A stretch of 64,000 nucleotides of DNA from Triticum aestivum (GCF_018294505.1 NC_057797.1:119789116-119853115); one strand, 5' to 3'; positions 10,863 to 23,689 are shown, counted from the stretch's first letter. Notes: a model not told the origin generated them from the letters alone. Made by a program: numbers and translations.

Positions 10863-10911
10863 GCATACCTCTATTCTCTGAGTCACATGGGATTTATATC
10901 TGTTGATCACT

Positions 10912-13673
10912 ATGAGGAATCTGAAAGATACTAGAACCAAGATTTTTCCCTCTACTACGAGGGGAGATAAGGAACTGCCATCTAGCTCTGCACTTGATTC
11001 ACCTTATGTTTTGAGTAAGCTCACGACACCTACACCTGCTATTGATTCCGATATGTCGCATGTTATTGATGATGCTACCTCTGCTTGAATGATGCTGATG
11101 ATGCTACTACTTTGCTTGATAAAACAGTGCCACTAGGTGAATTACTTGATGAACACCTTGCTGGAGTTAGAACTATTGATTATGCTGAAGGTGATGATAT
11201 TTCTAAAACTGATGAAATTATTGAAACTAAACACTTTGAGACACCTGTTAGACCTAGCTCTCCTACATATGAATTGCCTGTTATGCCTGAGGGTTATGTT
11301 ATGGATGGAGAGGTAGCTAGGGACTTTCTTGCTTGTAAGGATAGAGATGATCTTAAGAAATTATTATGCAAGTGGAAAGAAAAATCTTTGATAGCTAGAA
11401 TGCAATATGATCGTAAGTTTGCTACTTCATCGTTCTTTGTTACTGATAAGGATTATGAATTATCTGTCGATCCTGAGTTAATTACTTTGGTTGAATTTGA
11501 TCCTTTTTGATGGTTATGAATCTGAAACTGTTGTGGCACACCTTACTAAACTGAATGATATAGCCACCCTATTTCCTCACGAGGAAAAATTTCGCTATTA
11601 CTATATTCTTAAGTTGTTTCCTTTCTCGTTAAAGGGTGATGCTAAGTTATGGTTTAATTATCTTGCTCCTGGTTGTGTGCGTAGTCCCAAGGATATGATT
11701 CACTACTTCTCGGAAAAACATTTCCATGCACATAAGAAACAAGTTGCTTTAAAGGAAATATTTAACTTTGTGCAAATTGAAGAAGAGAGTCTCCCACAAG
11801 CTTGGGGGAGGCTTCTCCAATTACTTAATGCTTTTCCTGATCATCCTCTCAAGAAAAATGAAATACTTGATATCTTTTATAATGGACTAGCCGATGCTTC
11901 TAGGGACCACCTGATAGTTGTGTTGGTTGTGTTTTCAGGGAACGAACTGTTGAGCAAGCTGAACTGCTTTTGAATAATATATTGAGTAATGATAATGACT
12001 GGACTCTTCTTGAACCAACTCCTAAGCCAACTCCGAAGAAAAGAGGTATTCTATTTCTCAGTTCTGAAGATATGCAAGAGGCAAATAAATCTATGAAAGA
12101 GAAAGGTATTAAAGCTGAAGATATTAAGAATTTACCACCTATTGAAGAAATACATGGTCTTAATGCCCCGACACAGGTAGTAGAGGTAAATTCTCTCTAT
12201 GGATTTGATGAAGGTGATATTCCGCATAATAAGTCTACTAGTCAATGCTTGGATGAGTTTGATAATTTTATTATTAAACAAGAAAATTTCAATGCTTATG
12301 TTAGTAAACAATTGAAACGTAGTGCTTATATGCTTGACTGCTTGGGTGATTATATGAGTAGAACTGTTAATGATCTCAAGATCATTAGTAAGCATGCTTC
12401 CATGGTGAAAACTCAAGTAGAACAAGTTCTTAAAGCTCAGAATGAATTGTTGAATGAGTTGAATAGTAAGAACAATGATAATGCTGTTAGGGTCATTACT
12501 AGAGGAGGTAAAATGACCCAGGAACCTTTGTATCCTGAGGGCCATCCTAAGATAATTGAGCAAGATTCTCAGAGAATTAGTACTGATGCACCTAGTCCTT
12601 CAAAAAGGAAAAATAAAGGTGATAGGACTTTGCATGCTTCTAGTGAACATGTTATAGACACACCCGAGAATCCAAATGATATTTGTATTTCTGATGCTGA
12701 GACACAACCTGGTGATGAACATGAACCTAGTGCTAATGTTAATGATGATGTTCATGTTGATGTTCAACCTAGTAATGATAATGATGTGGAGGTAGAACCT
12801 AATGTTGATCTTGATAACCCACAATCTAAGAATCAACGTTATGATAAGAGAGACTTCATTGCTAGGAAACATGGTAAAGAAAGAGAACCAGGGGTTCAGA
12901 AACCCATGCCCTTTCATCCTAAACCATCTAAGAAAAAGGATGGCGATGATTTTGAGCGCTTTGTTGAAATTCTTAGACCTGTATTTTTGCGTATGCGTTT
13001 GACTGATATTCTGAAAATGTCTCCTTATGCTAAGTATATGAAAGATATTGTTACAAATAAAAGAAAGATACCGGAAGCTGAAATTTCCACCATGCTTGCT
13101 AATTATACTTTTAAGGGTGGAATACCAAAGAAACTTGGAGATCCAGGAATACCAACTATACCATGCTCTATTAAGAGGAACTGTGTTAAAACTGCTTTAT
13201 GTGATCTTGGAGCCAGTGTTAGTGTTATGCCTTTCTCTTTATATCGTAGACTTGAATTGAATAAGTTGACGCCTAATGAAATCCCTTTTCAAATGGTTGA
13301 TAAATCAACTGCTATGCCCATCGGTATTTGCGAGGATGTGCCTATTGTGGTTGCAAACGTTACTATCTTAACGGACTTTGTTATTCTTGATATTCCCCAG
13401 GACGACAGTATGTCGATCATCCTTGGTAGAACTTTTTTGAATACTGCAGGGGCTATTATTGATTGCAACAAGGGCAATGTCACTTTTCATGTTAATGGTA
13501 ATGAGCATACGGTACACTTTCCGAGGAAACAACCTCAAATGAATAGTATCAATTCTATTGGAAAAAATTTAACAATCACTATTGGAGGTTTTGAATTCCC
13601 TCTTCCTACTTTCAAAAAGAAATATGATATTCTTATTGTTGGGGACATGCATACCCCCGTTGAGGTAACCTAA
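10912..13673 (+). pseudogene. Gag-protease of retroelement A (Athila lineage)
   Basis: Starts MRNLKDTRTKIFPST at 10912. Two frameshifts or stops (about 11085 and 11505) and a stop before about 11970 split it into pieces, but the last 567 codons (11970-13673) are open. The gag core (FRYYYILKLFPFSLKGDAKLWF, positions 11593-11650) has the retrotransposon-gag pattern. Downstream come an acidic Asn/Asp-rich linker and a retropepsin-like domain with the catalytic segment LCDLGASVSVMP at about 13199 and ILGRTFLNTAGAIID at about 13420. Translation ends GDMHTPVEVT and stops; no RT follows. Compared with F, which is uninterrupted over the same N-terminal part, the frame breaks here are secondary. Confidence 0.8.
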
Positions 13674-14445
13674 TGTTATTCGAAAATTCTCCTATTTCAT
13701 GTCATTCGGAAGAAGTTTGTTAATAAGACTTGATCAACCTTGTTAATGGATTCCTTTTGATGGGCATGAGTTGGATGAATTTTGAAAACACAACTTTCTG
13801 TACCCGCTTTTTACTTTCTGTAATCTAGAGTAAATAAAGCAAAAATAGTATTATTCGTCTGTTTTCTAAATTATTCGTGCAATAAAAAATGTTCAAAAAA
13901 TAAAAGTTATCCAAATGTCCTGAAAATTTAGTATGATTTTTTATAGAATATTTGAGAATTTTTGGCACTAAGAACACACCAGGGGGCCACAAAGGTGGAG
14001 GGCGTGCCCTACCCCCCTGGGCGCGCCCCCTATCTATGGATCCCACGTGGGTCCCCCTCACTTATTCCAGTACCCATCCACTTTGTCTTTCTCCAGAAAA
14101 ATTCATCCCGTTGCTCAAACTCGTGTTCTTGCTCATCTTGCTGCCATTTTGGATCTCCTTGTGCAAAGCTCCATTTGCAAAACTATTTTGAGGGATTGTT
14201 CTTTGGTATGTGACTCCTCCAATGGTCCAATTAGTTTTTGTTCTAGTGCTTTATATATTGCAAATTTTTGTTGTTGTGGTGACCTTGTTCTTGAGCTTGC
14301 ATATCAAATTATATGGTCCCAAGTAGTTTTGATTCATGATATAGCCTCTAGGTACTTGTGGGGCAGTTGCTATCAATTTTGTTGAATTTGGTTCACTTTT
14401 ATTTCGAGTCACTAAAAATTTCAGAAATTTTTCAGAGGAAGAAAA
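13674..14445 (+). other. Spacer between gag-protease and Athila ORF
   Basis: Non-coding. The first 200 nt are AT-rich with no recognised feature; an LTR-like module follows (listed separately), then a leader-like stretch with many short pyrimidine tracts up to the Athila ORF. The missing RT-integrase block would lie between 13673 and this spacer. Confidence 0.6.
13895..14055 (+). promoter_or_regulatory. LTR-like module upstream of the Athila ORF
   Basis: Similar in order and composition to retroelement A's own LTR at about 5998-6166: AAATAAAAGT, then CCTGAAAATTTA, an AT-rich stretch with TTTTTGG, then a GC-rich block. A 29-nt run is identical (6108-6136 and 13994-14022). It sits about 390 nt before the ORF, so it could be an internal promoter or leader derived from an LTR. 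The role is inferred. Confidence 0.5.
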
Positions 14446-15465
14446 ATGTTTAGGAGAATATACCAAGGTGGTTCCTCGAGCAAGAAAGCCCCTAGGCTCA
14501 CATTCACGAGTCCGATTTCGAACCACCGAGGGAGGCTCAAGTGCGGCCTTGTGAATGGTCGTTGGATGAATTCATGGTTCAGGATGGTTTCAAGGAGGAA
14601 TTTGATGCGTACATACAAAATGCTGACCTTGAGGACTTCGTTACAGATAAGTGCGGGCAATACTATCACCTCGCTGAGTCCTTTGTGCGGAGGTTTGAAT
14701 TTACATCCAAGGATAGCACGCATTCTGTTTTGTTTGATCTTTGTGATAAATCATATACCATGGACCTAGAAAGTTTTAACGATGCATGCAAAATCCCACA
14801 TCGGGGCATTCTTAGCGAGCCTCGCAAAACTGAATATAATGATTTCCTTACTAGCATCACCGTGGGAGAAACTAGAAATATTACACAAGCCACCATAGGG
14901 AGCATTCACTTTCCTGCCATGCATTATTTTGCTCCCTTCATAGGTAGATGCATTAATGGTAAACATGATCATATCCACCTTTGCGCATCAGATCTTAGTG
15001 TCCTCAAGTGTGCGGTAATGGGTGATAAACGATATAACTTGGGGGCTATTATTGCGACAAGGTTACAACTTAATGCCAAGGATGGAGATTTCTTTTGTGG
15101 GATTTATGCGACCCATCTAGCTAATTATCTTGGGGTACCCATAAGGGAGAATGACATTGAGTTACCACACGCGTTTCTTGATTATAATGCTATGGTGCAC
15201 TACCAGTTTCTTGAGAGGAACGAACAGTCCCTCCTGCACCGACTGATCTTTAACAGGCAGCGTGCTGTCCCTTCCTGCTCCTGCCTTCTTTAACTTTCAG
15301 GTAAAACAAAGATACTTTATAACCAGAGAGGAGACGAATGAGTATGAGAGAGGGGTGGAGGCCGCTCGCCTCCACGCTGCAGCCCTTCAGGCAGTAGCTG
15401 CCGCATCCCAATACAACCCCGACTACAACTTTGGATACCCGCCAGGCCAGCCATGGCCATAGACC
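14446..15465 (+). pseudogene. Athila-lineage 3' ORF (ATHILA ORF-1-like, env-like position)
   Basis: Begins MFRRIYQGGSSSKKAPRLTF at 14446, shifts frame before CEWSLDEFMVQDGFKEEFDA (about 14550), runs open to about 15240, shifts again, and ends with KQRYFITREETNEYERG and a Tyr/Pro tail ending GQPWP at 15462. The central part (YYHLAESFVRRFEF, LANYLGVPIREND) matches the ATHILA ORF-1 family of plant Athila elements. The biochemical function is unknown; its place after pol earned it the name env-like, but no signal peptide or membrane segment is seen here. Two frameshifts make it inactive. Confidence 0.75.
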
Positions 15466-17057
15466 AACTTAGGCCAAAAGCCTAAGCTTGGGGGAGTACG
15501 TATTTCTCACCGACATTACATTTATGCTCACACACTCATTTCAGTTGTCGATGTTCATACTTTTTCATTGTATCATCCATGTTAGTTTATTTTTTCTCGC
15601 TTTCTTCTTATGTGGTTGAAAAACTTTGAGAAAATAAAAATAAATAGTTGTAGCTTCTTTTCAGCTTTTCTTTTTAGTTTATTTAGTACTAGTATTAAAA
15701 GAAAACCGAAATATTTCTCGTTCTTCTTTTGCTTGTTGGGAGCTTTCCCGTGTAAATAGTTTTTCTCGTTCTTGTTTTACTTTCTTCAGAAAAACAAAAA
15801 CTCCAAAAATATTTCAGTGTGTTTATTTGAAATTCGTTTTCCTTTCTTTGGGTCATAAGGAGAAGACCACGATGAAAATGTTGAGTGGCTCTCATACGCA
15901 TTATTATTGATCTAACAAAGAGCCCATATTACCTTGTCTTCTCCTTTGAATAAATGTTTGCAGACTCCAGCTTAGTCCAATGCACGCTCACTATTATTAT
16001 TATTCACACCGTTCGATCATGCAAGTGAAAGGCAATAATAATGATATATGATGAAATGATTGAGATGGAGGAAAGCTGGTATGAACTCGTCCTATTTTTT
16101 TGTAAATATGATTAGTTCATCGTTCTTGATTCAACCCATTATGAATGAAATATGTTTGCAGTGACAATTAGAGATTATAGTTACTCATGCCATGCTTAAT
16201 TAGCTAGGAGTTTATAATGGTTTACCTTGCGTGCCAACATGCTTTTAAAATGGTTGTGATGTAGTATGATAGGATGGTATCCTCCTTTGAATGATTTAAG
16301 TGGCTTGACTTGGCACATGTTCACTCATGTAGTTGAAACAAAAAGAACATAGCCTCCATGATATTTATGTTCATGGTGATTTATATCCTACTCATGCTTG
16401 CAATCAATGTTAGTTAATCTCAATGCATGTTTATGACCATTGTCGCTCTCTAGTTGGTCGCTCCTCAATCTTTTGCTAGCCTTCACTTGTACTAAGCGGG
16501 AATGCTGCTTGTGCATCCACTTCCATAAACCCAAAGTTGTTCCATATGAGTCCACCATACCTACCAATATGCATTATTTACCTCCCGTTCCAAGTAAATT
16601 TGCATGTGCCAAACTCTAAATCTTCAAATGATAAGCTGTTTTGTATGCCCGAATCGCTCATGTAGTGACTGGGGGCTGTCAATATCTTCCATGCTAGGCG
16701 GGTTATTCTCACGATGAGTGCTTATTCACTTGTCATTCACGAGAAAGTGGCTGGTAATTGGGATGCCCAGTTCCATGCTCGAAATCAAATCAAAATATAA
16801 CTTCAAACAAAGCTCCCCCAGGACTGTTGTTGGTATGGATGGTACCCGTTGTTTCGGACCAGCCATGGAGTGTGCTTGTTGGTGGAGGGGGAGTAAAAAC
16901 TTTACCATTCTGTTTGGGAACCGCCTATAATGTATCTAGCATGGAAGATAGTGAGATCTCTTGGTTGTTATATTGACAATGAAAGCATGCCGCTCAAAAT
17001 TATATTCATCTCTATTTTAAAGCTCGAGCTCTGGCACCTCTACAAATCCCTGCTTCC
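15466..17057 (+). other. 3' non-coding tail of retroelement A
   Basis: AT-rich sequence with no ORF of note. AAGCTTGGGGGAGTA at about 15485-15499 is polypurine-tract-like. The 3' LTR expected after it is absent. Similar tails follow the last ORF in other Triticeae Athila elements. Confidence 0.5.
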
Positions 17058-17645
17058 TGATGACCCACAAGTATATGGGATCAATCATAGTCCTTTCGAT
17101 AAGTAAGAATGTCGAACCCAACAAGGAGCAGAAGGAAATGGCAAGTGGCTTTCAGCAAGGTATTCTCTGCAAGCACTGAAATTATAAGTAATGAGTAGTT
17201 TGATAGCAAGATAATTTGTAACGAGCAAGTAACGGTAATAGTAACAAAAGTGCAGCAAGGTAGCCCAATCCTTTTGAGGCAAAGGACAGACCAAAACGGT
17301 CTCTTATGATAAGCAGAGCGTTCTTGAGGGTACATGTGAATTTAATCTAGTCACTTTCACCATGTTGGTTTGATTTGTGTTTGCTACTTTGATAATTTGA
17401 TATGTGGGTGGACCGGTGCTTAGGTGTTGTTCTTACTTTAACAAACCTCCTACTTATGATTAACCCCCTTGCAAGCATCCGCAACTACGAGAAAAGTATT
17501 AAGAATAATTTCTAACCATAGCATTAAACTTTTGGATCCAATCGGTCCCTTATGGAATAGCGCATAAACTAGGGTTTAAGCTTCTGTCACTCTCGCAACC
17601 CATCATCTAATAACTACTCCACAATGCATTCCCTTAGGCCCAAAT
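17058..17645 (-). repeat. Truncated LTR of the E family
   Basis: Begins TGATGACCCACAAGTATATGG and is clearly homologous to the first 590 bp of the LTR at 20194, but much diverged. The Angela LTR cuts it at 17645. It is the 3' end of an LTR read on the minus strand; no body of this copy was found. Confidence 0.8.
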
Positions 17646-19343
17646 TGAAGGAAATATGCCCTAGATGCAATAATAAAGTTGTTATTTATATTTCCTTATA
17701 TCATGATAAATGTTTATTATTCATGCTAGAATTGTATTAACCGGAAACTTAGTACATGTGTGAATATATAGACAAACAGAGTGTCACTAGTTTGCCTCTA
17801 CTTGACTAGCTCGTTAAATCAATGATGGTTATGTTTCCTAACCATAGACATGAGTTATCATTTGATTAACGGGATCACATCATTAGAGAATGATGTGATT
17901 GACTTGACCCATTCCGTTAGCTTAGCACTTGATCGTTTTAGTTTACTGCTATTGCTTTCTTCATGACTAATACATGTTCCTATGACTATGAGATTATGCA
18001 ACTCCCGATTACCGGAGGAACACTTTGTGTGCTACCAAACGTCACAACATAACTGGGTGATTATAAAGGTGCTCTACATGTGTCTCCGATGGTACTTGTT
18101 GAGTTGGCATAGATCGAGATTAGGATTTGTCACTCCGATTGTCGAAGAGGTATCTCTTGCCCTCTCGGTAATGCACATCACTATAAGCCTTGCAAGCAAA
18201 GCAACTAATGAGTTAGTTGTGGGATGATGCATTACGGAACGAGTAAAGAGACTTGCCAGTAACGAGATTGAGCTAGGTATTGAGATACCGACGATCGAAT
18301 CTCGGGCAAGTAACATACCGATGACAAAGGGAACATCGTATGTTGTTATGCGGTTTCACCGATAAAGATCGTCGTAGAATATGTAGGCGCCAATATGAAC
18401 ATCCAGGTTCCGCTATTGGTTATTGACCGGAGACGTGTCTCGGTCATGTCTACATAGTTCTCGAACCCGTAGGGTCCGCACGCTTAACATTCAGTGACGA
18501 TCGGTATTATGAGTTTATGTGATTTGATGTACCGAAGGTAGTTCAGAGTCCCGGATGAGATCGGGGACATGACGAGGAGTCTCTAAATGGTCGAGACATA
18601 AAGATCGATATATTGGACGACTATATTCGGACATCGGAAAGGTTCTGAGTGATTCGGGTATTTTTCGGAGTACGGGGAGTTACGGGAATACGGAGAAAGA
18701 AGTATTGGGCCTCATGGGCCAAGTGGTGGAAGAGAGGAGGCAGGACAAGGCAGGGCGCACGGCCCCCTAGCCGAAACCGAATTGGACTAGGGGGCCGGCC
18801 CCCCTTTCCTCCTTTCCTCCCTCTCCTTCCTTCTCCCTCTCCTCCTTCCTTTCCCCCTCCTAGTAGGAGTAGGAAAGGGAAGTCCTACTCCTACTACGAG
18901 AAGGACTCCTCCTCCTAGCGCGCCCTGCAAGGGCCGGCCGGCCTCCCCCTTGCTCCTTTATATACGGGGGCAGGGGGCACCCTAGGAGACACAAGTTGAT
19001 TGTTCCAAGCCGTGTGCAGTGTCCCCCTCCATCATAATCCACCTCGATCATATCGTAGCGGTGCTTAGGCGAAGTCCTGCGTCGGTAGCAACATCATCAC
19101 CGTCATCACACTGTCGTGCTGACGGAACTCTCCCGTGAAGCTCTGCTGGATCAGAGTTCGTGGGACGTCATCAAGATGAACGTGTGCTGAACTCGGAGGT
19201 GTTGTGCATTCGGTACTTGGATCGGTCGGATCGTGAAGACGTACGACTACATCAACCGCGTTCTCATAACGCTTCCTCTTACGGTCTATGAGTGTACGTA
19301 GACGATACTCTCCCCTCCCGTTGCTGTGCATCACCATGATCTA
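17646..19343 (+). repeat. BARE1/WIS/Angela-type copia LTR, truncated or solo
   Basis: Begins TGAAGGAAATATGCCC and follows the familiar BARE1/WIS/Angela LTR: TTATATCATGATAAATG, GAGTGTCACTAG, a pyrimidine-rich block (18800-18860) and a TATA box (TTTATATACGG, about 18956). It ends near CATCACCATGATC, some tens of bases before the expected LTR end, where sequence of retroelement C starts. It is an LTR with no internal copia domain beside it: a solo LTR or deleted copy that lost its last bases together with one end of C. Confidence 0.85.
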
Positions 19344-19348
19344 TCTTG

Positions 19349-20188
19349 TAGTTCGGATCGTAGCCCTTCTCGACAGAGTTCGTCTTTGGGGGATCTTCTT
19401 CCGAAGATGATGGAGAGCGAAACACCTCCCCATGCCACCCCGCCTCAGGAGGCAGGGTACCCTGAAGTGTGGTCGCGGAGGGTTTATCTTGATCCGCCAA
19501 GGCCAGAGGGTAATCCTTTGGCCACCCGAAGTCCTCAGTATTCGGCTCCTAAAGAGAGCAACAGAAAGAGTCCAAAACCGTCCGGTGTGCGATCGGATGC
19601 ACTGAAGGATCTTCTGGAGAAAGCGGCCATCTCAGAAGCGCATCATACACTAATGGGTACGGTGATTGAGAGGATTTCATCCGCCGAAAGCGGGTTGCAT
19701 GAAGCTTTTATGAGTCTGCTGAAAGGCTTTGAGGTACGTGAAATAGTGTATGTTTTTGACAGTACCGCACATGTTAGGTGTGTCCTATGCAGATAGTAGC
19801 CCCTAAGACTCTGGTTGCCATCGAGAACAGCGGCAAACAGAGGATCATAGTCCTAGGTAATAATCAGGCCGCCTTCATGTGCAGGTGGCCGAAGGTCAGG
19901 TGGCTAGCCGGACTGGTGAGTTTGCCGAGCTGAAGCGGCAATTTGATGCGGCAGATGTCGACATCGTGCTTGTCAACAAGCGGCTCGACGAGGCACATGT
20001 TATGTGATTTCTCCGGTGATCAACACATAGTAAGAGGAGCATGATGCCAGTATCTTTAATATGTTGTGACTGCAGATGGAGCTGCCGCCATGGAGACCCT
20101 TCAGGCGGAACTTGCCCGAGCCAAGGAACAAGCCAGGAATAGTGATGCGGCCGCTCTAAAGGCGGTCGAAGAGCTGAGGGCCGAATAG
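19349..20188 (+). pseudogene. Opposite-strand coiled-coil ORF of retroelement C, part 1
   Basis: Plus-strand exons separated by probable small introns: SSSLGDLLPKMMESETPPHA through AFMSLLKGFE (to about 19732, donor GTACGT); EGQVASRTGEFAELKRQ through NKRLDEAH (about 19886-19999); and GAAAMETLQAELARAKEQ through AVEELRAE, ending in a TAG at 20186-20188. Heptad-rich Leu/Ala/Glu helices suggest a coiled coil. This matches the antisense gene found between pol and the 3' LTR of Tat-lineage elements. It is cut by E immediately after the TAG. Confidence 0.6.
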
Positions 20189-20193
20189 GTTGC

Positions 20194-21710
20194 TGATGAC
20201 CCACAAGTATAGGGGATCTATCGTAGTCCTTTTGATAAGTAAGAGTGTCGAACCCAACGAGGAGCAAAAGGAAATGATAAGAAGTTTTCAGTAAGGTATT
20301 CTCTACAAACACTGAAATTATCGGTAAGAGGTAGTTTTGTGATAAGGTAATTTGTAACGGGTAACAAGTAATAGAAGTAAATAGGGTGCAGAAAGATGGA
20401 CCAATCCTTTTTGTACCAAAGTAAAAGCCTAGACAAACTCTTATATAAAGGAAAGCGCTCCCGAGGACACATGGGAATTATCGTCAAGCTAGTTTTCATC
20501 ACGTTCATATGACTCGCGTTCGATACTTTGATAATTTGATATGTGGGTGGACCGGTGCTTGGGCGCTATTCTTACTTGAACAAGCATCCCACTTATGATT
20601 AACCTCTATTGCAAGCATCCGCAACTACAACAAAAGTATTAAGGTAAACCTAACCATAGCATGAAACATATGGATCCAAATCAGCCCCTTACGAAGCAAC
20701 GCATAAACTAGGGTTTAAGCTTCTGTCACTCTAGCAACCCATCATCTACTTATTACTTCCCAATGCCTTCCTCTAGGCCCAAATAATGGTGAAGTGTTAT
20801 GTAGTCGATGTTCACATAACACCACTAGAGGCTAGACAACATACATCTTATCAAAATATCAAACGAATACCAAATTCACATGACTACTCATAGCAAGACT
20901 TCTCCCTTGTCCTCAGGAACGAACGTAATTACTCACAAAGCATATTCATGTTCATAATCAGAGGGGTAATAATATGCATATAGGATCTGAACATATGATC
21001 TTCCACCAATTAAACCAACTAGCATCAACTACAAGGAGTAATCAGCACTACTAGCAACCTACTAGCACCAATCCCGGACTTTGAGACAAGAATTGGATAC
21101 AAGAGATGAACTAGGGTTTGGAGATGAGATGGTGCTGGTGAAGATGTTGATGAAGATTGCCCTCTCCCGATGAGAGGAGCGTTGGTGATAACGATGGTGA
21201 TGATTTCCCCTCCGGGAGGGAAGTATCCCCGGCAGAACAGCTCTGCCAGAGCTCTAGATTGGATCCGCCAAGGTTCCGCCTTGTGGCGGCGGAGTCTCAT
21301 CCCGAATAGTTCCTCCCTATTTTTTTCTCATCGAAATACCTCATATAGGAGAAGATGGGCGTCGGAGAGCCGCCAGGGGGCCCACGAGGTAGGGGGGCGC
21401 GCCCTGGGGGGGGGCGCCCCCACCCTCGTGAGCAGGGTGTGGGCCCCCTGGCCTTCATCTTTGGCATGGATTTTTATTTATTTCTTTTAAAACGTTTCGT
21501 GGAGTTTCAGGACTTTTGGAGTTGCGCAGAATAGGTCTCTAATATTTGCTCCTTTTCTAGACCAGAATTCCAGCTACCGGCATTCTCCCTTCTTATGTAA
21601 ACCTTGTAAAATAAGAGAGAATAGCCATAAGTATTGTGACATAAAGTGAAATAACAGTCCATAATGCGATAAATATCGATATAAAAGCATGATGCAAAAT
21701 GGACGTATCA
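20194..21710 (-). repeat. Retroelement E 3' LTR (1517 bp)
   Basis: Ends in TG...CA and is flanked inside by the polypurine tract CTAAGCTTGGGGGAGT (minus strand, just beyond 21710). A GC-rich hairpin-like block lies at 21367-21445. It differs from its partner at 41945 very unevenly along its length. Confidence 0.9.
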
Positions 21711-23279
21711 ACTCCCCCAAGCTTAGACCTTGCTTGTCCTCAAGCGAAAAGCCGATAACAATAAATATGTCCTCATGTTTAGAGGTAGAGGCGTCGATAA
21801 AAATAAAATATGGACATGAAGGCATCATGATTATTCTCATAACAGCAACATATATAGATTTTGTCATATGATTACTTATGTTCAAGTGATGTCTATTCAC
21901 AATGCATAAGTATAAATCATAAACCTTATTGGGCTCCAACAAACTATAATCTCAGTCATTGAAGCAATTGCAATTTATCATAACATCGGAAAGAGTTTAT
22001 GTCAGAGCTAAAAAGCAAGTCCACATACTCAACTATCATTTAGTCCTCCATAATTGCTAACACTCACGCGATACTTGTGGTCACGGAGTTTTAATCGGAC
22101 ACCGAGAAAGATAGGGGCTTATAGTTTTGCCCCACAACCTTTTACCTCATGGGTAATGTCAACAATAATGGTTCATGCTCCCCTACATCCAATTAGATAT
22201 ATATATCATGTTCTTTCCAACATGCTGAGCTTGCCAAAGGATAAAATGAAAAAGAAAAGGTGAAGATCACCATGACTCTTGCATAGGGTAGAAGATAATA
22301 ATAAAGGATAGGCCCTTCGCAGAGGGAAGCAGAGGTTGCCATGCGCTTTTATGGTTGGATATATAAAATCTCAATGTGAAAGAATGCCACTTTATATTGC
22401 CCCTTGTGATATGAACCTTTATTATGCAATCTGTCGCTTTTATTACTTCCACATCACAAGGTCGTATAAAGCTTATTTCTCCCACACCAATCAATCATAC
22501 ATATTTAGAGCAATTTTTATTGCTTTGCACCGATGACAACTTACTTGAAGGATCTTACTCAATCCATAGGTAGATATGGTGGACTCTCATGGCAAAACTG
22601 GTTTAAGGGTATTTGGAAGCAAAAGTAGTGTTTCTACTTGGTGCTGAGAATTTGGCTAGCATGAGGGGGAAAGGCAAGCTCAACAAGTTAGAGGATCCAT
22701 GACAACATACTTTATCTCAGATATAAGAAATACATAACTCATTACGTTGTCTTCCTTGTCCAACATCAACTCTTTAGCATGTCATATTTTAATGAGTGCT
22801 CCCAATCATAAAAGATGTCAATGATAATATATCTATATGTGAAAACCTCTCTTTCCTTATTACTTCCTATTAATTGCAACAATGACCAAAGCTATGTCTG
22901 CCAACTCCCAACAACTTTTAATCATCATACTCTTTCTATGTGAAGTCATTACTCTCAATAAGATCAATATGAACTTTTTGTTTCTTTTTATTCTTTTTTT
23001 CTCTTTCTTTTATTCACCCAAGATCATGGCAAAATAATCAAGCCCTTAACTCAACACTAATCTTTATTATATATAGCTCACGGACTCGATTACATAGAGA
23101 GATCATAAAGCAAAACTCAAAACTAGATCATGCCATAAACTTTATTCTACTAGATCAAGTTACTACTAATAGGATCGAACTAAAAAAACGGTAAAGATAG
23201 GAGTTGTGATTGTGATACGATACCAGGGCACCTCCCCCAAGCTTGGCAGTTGCCAAGGGGGGTGCCCATACCTATGTGA
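21711..23279 (-). other. 3' non-coding tail of retroelement E
   Basis: AT-rich, with no supported ORF. A polypurine tract adjoins the LTR, and a second, internal purine run (GCTTGGGGGAGG on the minus strand, about 23228-23239) follows the post-pol ORF. The segment around 22260-22560 is the counterpart of the truncated copy at 54254. Confidence 0.6.
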
Positions 23280-23643
23280 TTATATCTCCTTGGTTGGTGA
23301 AGAAGGTGGAGGTGACGGATAATCGCACATCGAGCGTAAGAGGTCCTCCATCTTGCGAATAATGCCCTTGAGTGCAACAATATGCTCCTTCAACAAAATA
23401 TTTTCTTGTGTGAGATACTTGTTTTGAACACGAGCTAACTCAATCATCTTGAAAGCTTCAATCTCAGTTTGGGGTAAGAAGGTTATGATCAATTTGAAGG
23501 GTGTCTTCTGCTGCTGGAGCTTGATCCTCCGTGGCCTTCTTGATCCTTTCATCCTTGTTGACCTTCGTGGGTTCTTCCCTCTTCAGATCTATCTTCATTA
23601 GCCAAGCATCGTTGTCACCATTGTTGGAGGAGGGAGACGACAT
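23280..23643 (-). pseudogene. Small post-pol ORF of retroelement E, frameshifted
   Basis: Starts MSSPSSNNGDNDAWLMKIDL at 23643, charged and Lys/Glu-rich, and shifts frame near 23500 into a segment with IEAFKMIELARVQNKYL and ILLKEHIVALKGIIRKMEDL, ending in a Pro/Ser tail at 23280. The heptad pattern suggests a coiled coil. No family function is known to me. It occupies the env-like position of Athila elements. Confidence 0.45.
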
Positions 23644-23689
23644 GATGCCTAGCCTGGGAAACCCTGATAGAAAACAGCTCGAAACGAAA

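Larger units (their letters stand above)
5913..17057 (+). mobile_element. Retroelement A: Athila-lineage Ty3/gypsy, gag-protease plus Athila ORF, no RT
   Basis: Order on the plus strand: LTR (5913-10833, interrupted), tRNA-Asp primer site, gag-protease pseudogene, spacer with an LTR-like module, Athila-type ORF, non-coding tail. Reverse transcriptase, RNase H and integrase are absent, so the element was non-autonomous or suffered an internal deletion. Its 3' LTR is missing; at 17058 an LTR of another family abuts it. Retroelement F at 60610 is the same family (very similar LTR and gag). The first recognisable LTR base is shared with F (GGACTCTAATTTGC), so the true left end is close to 5913. 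Confidence 0.75.
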
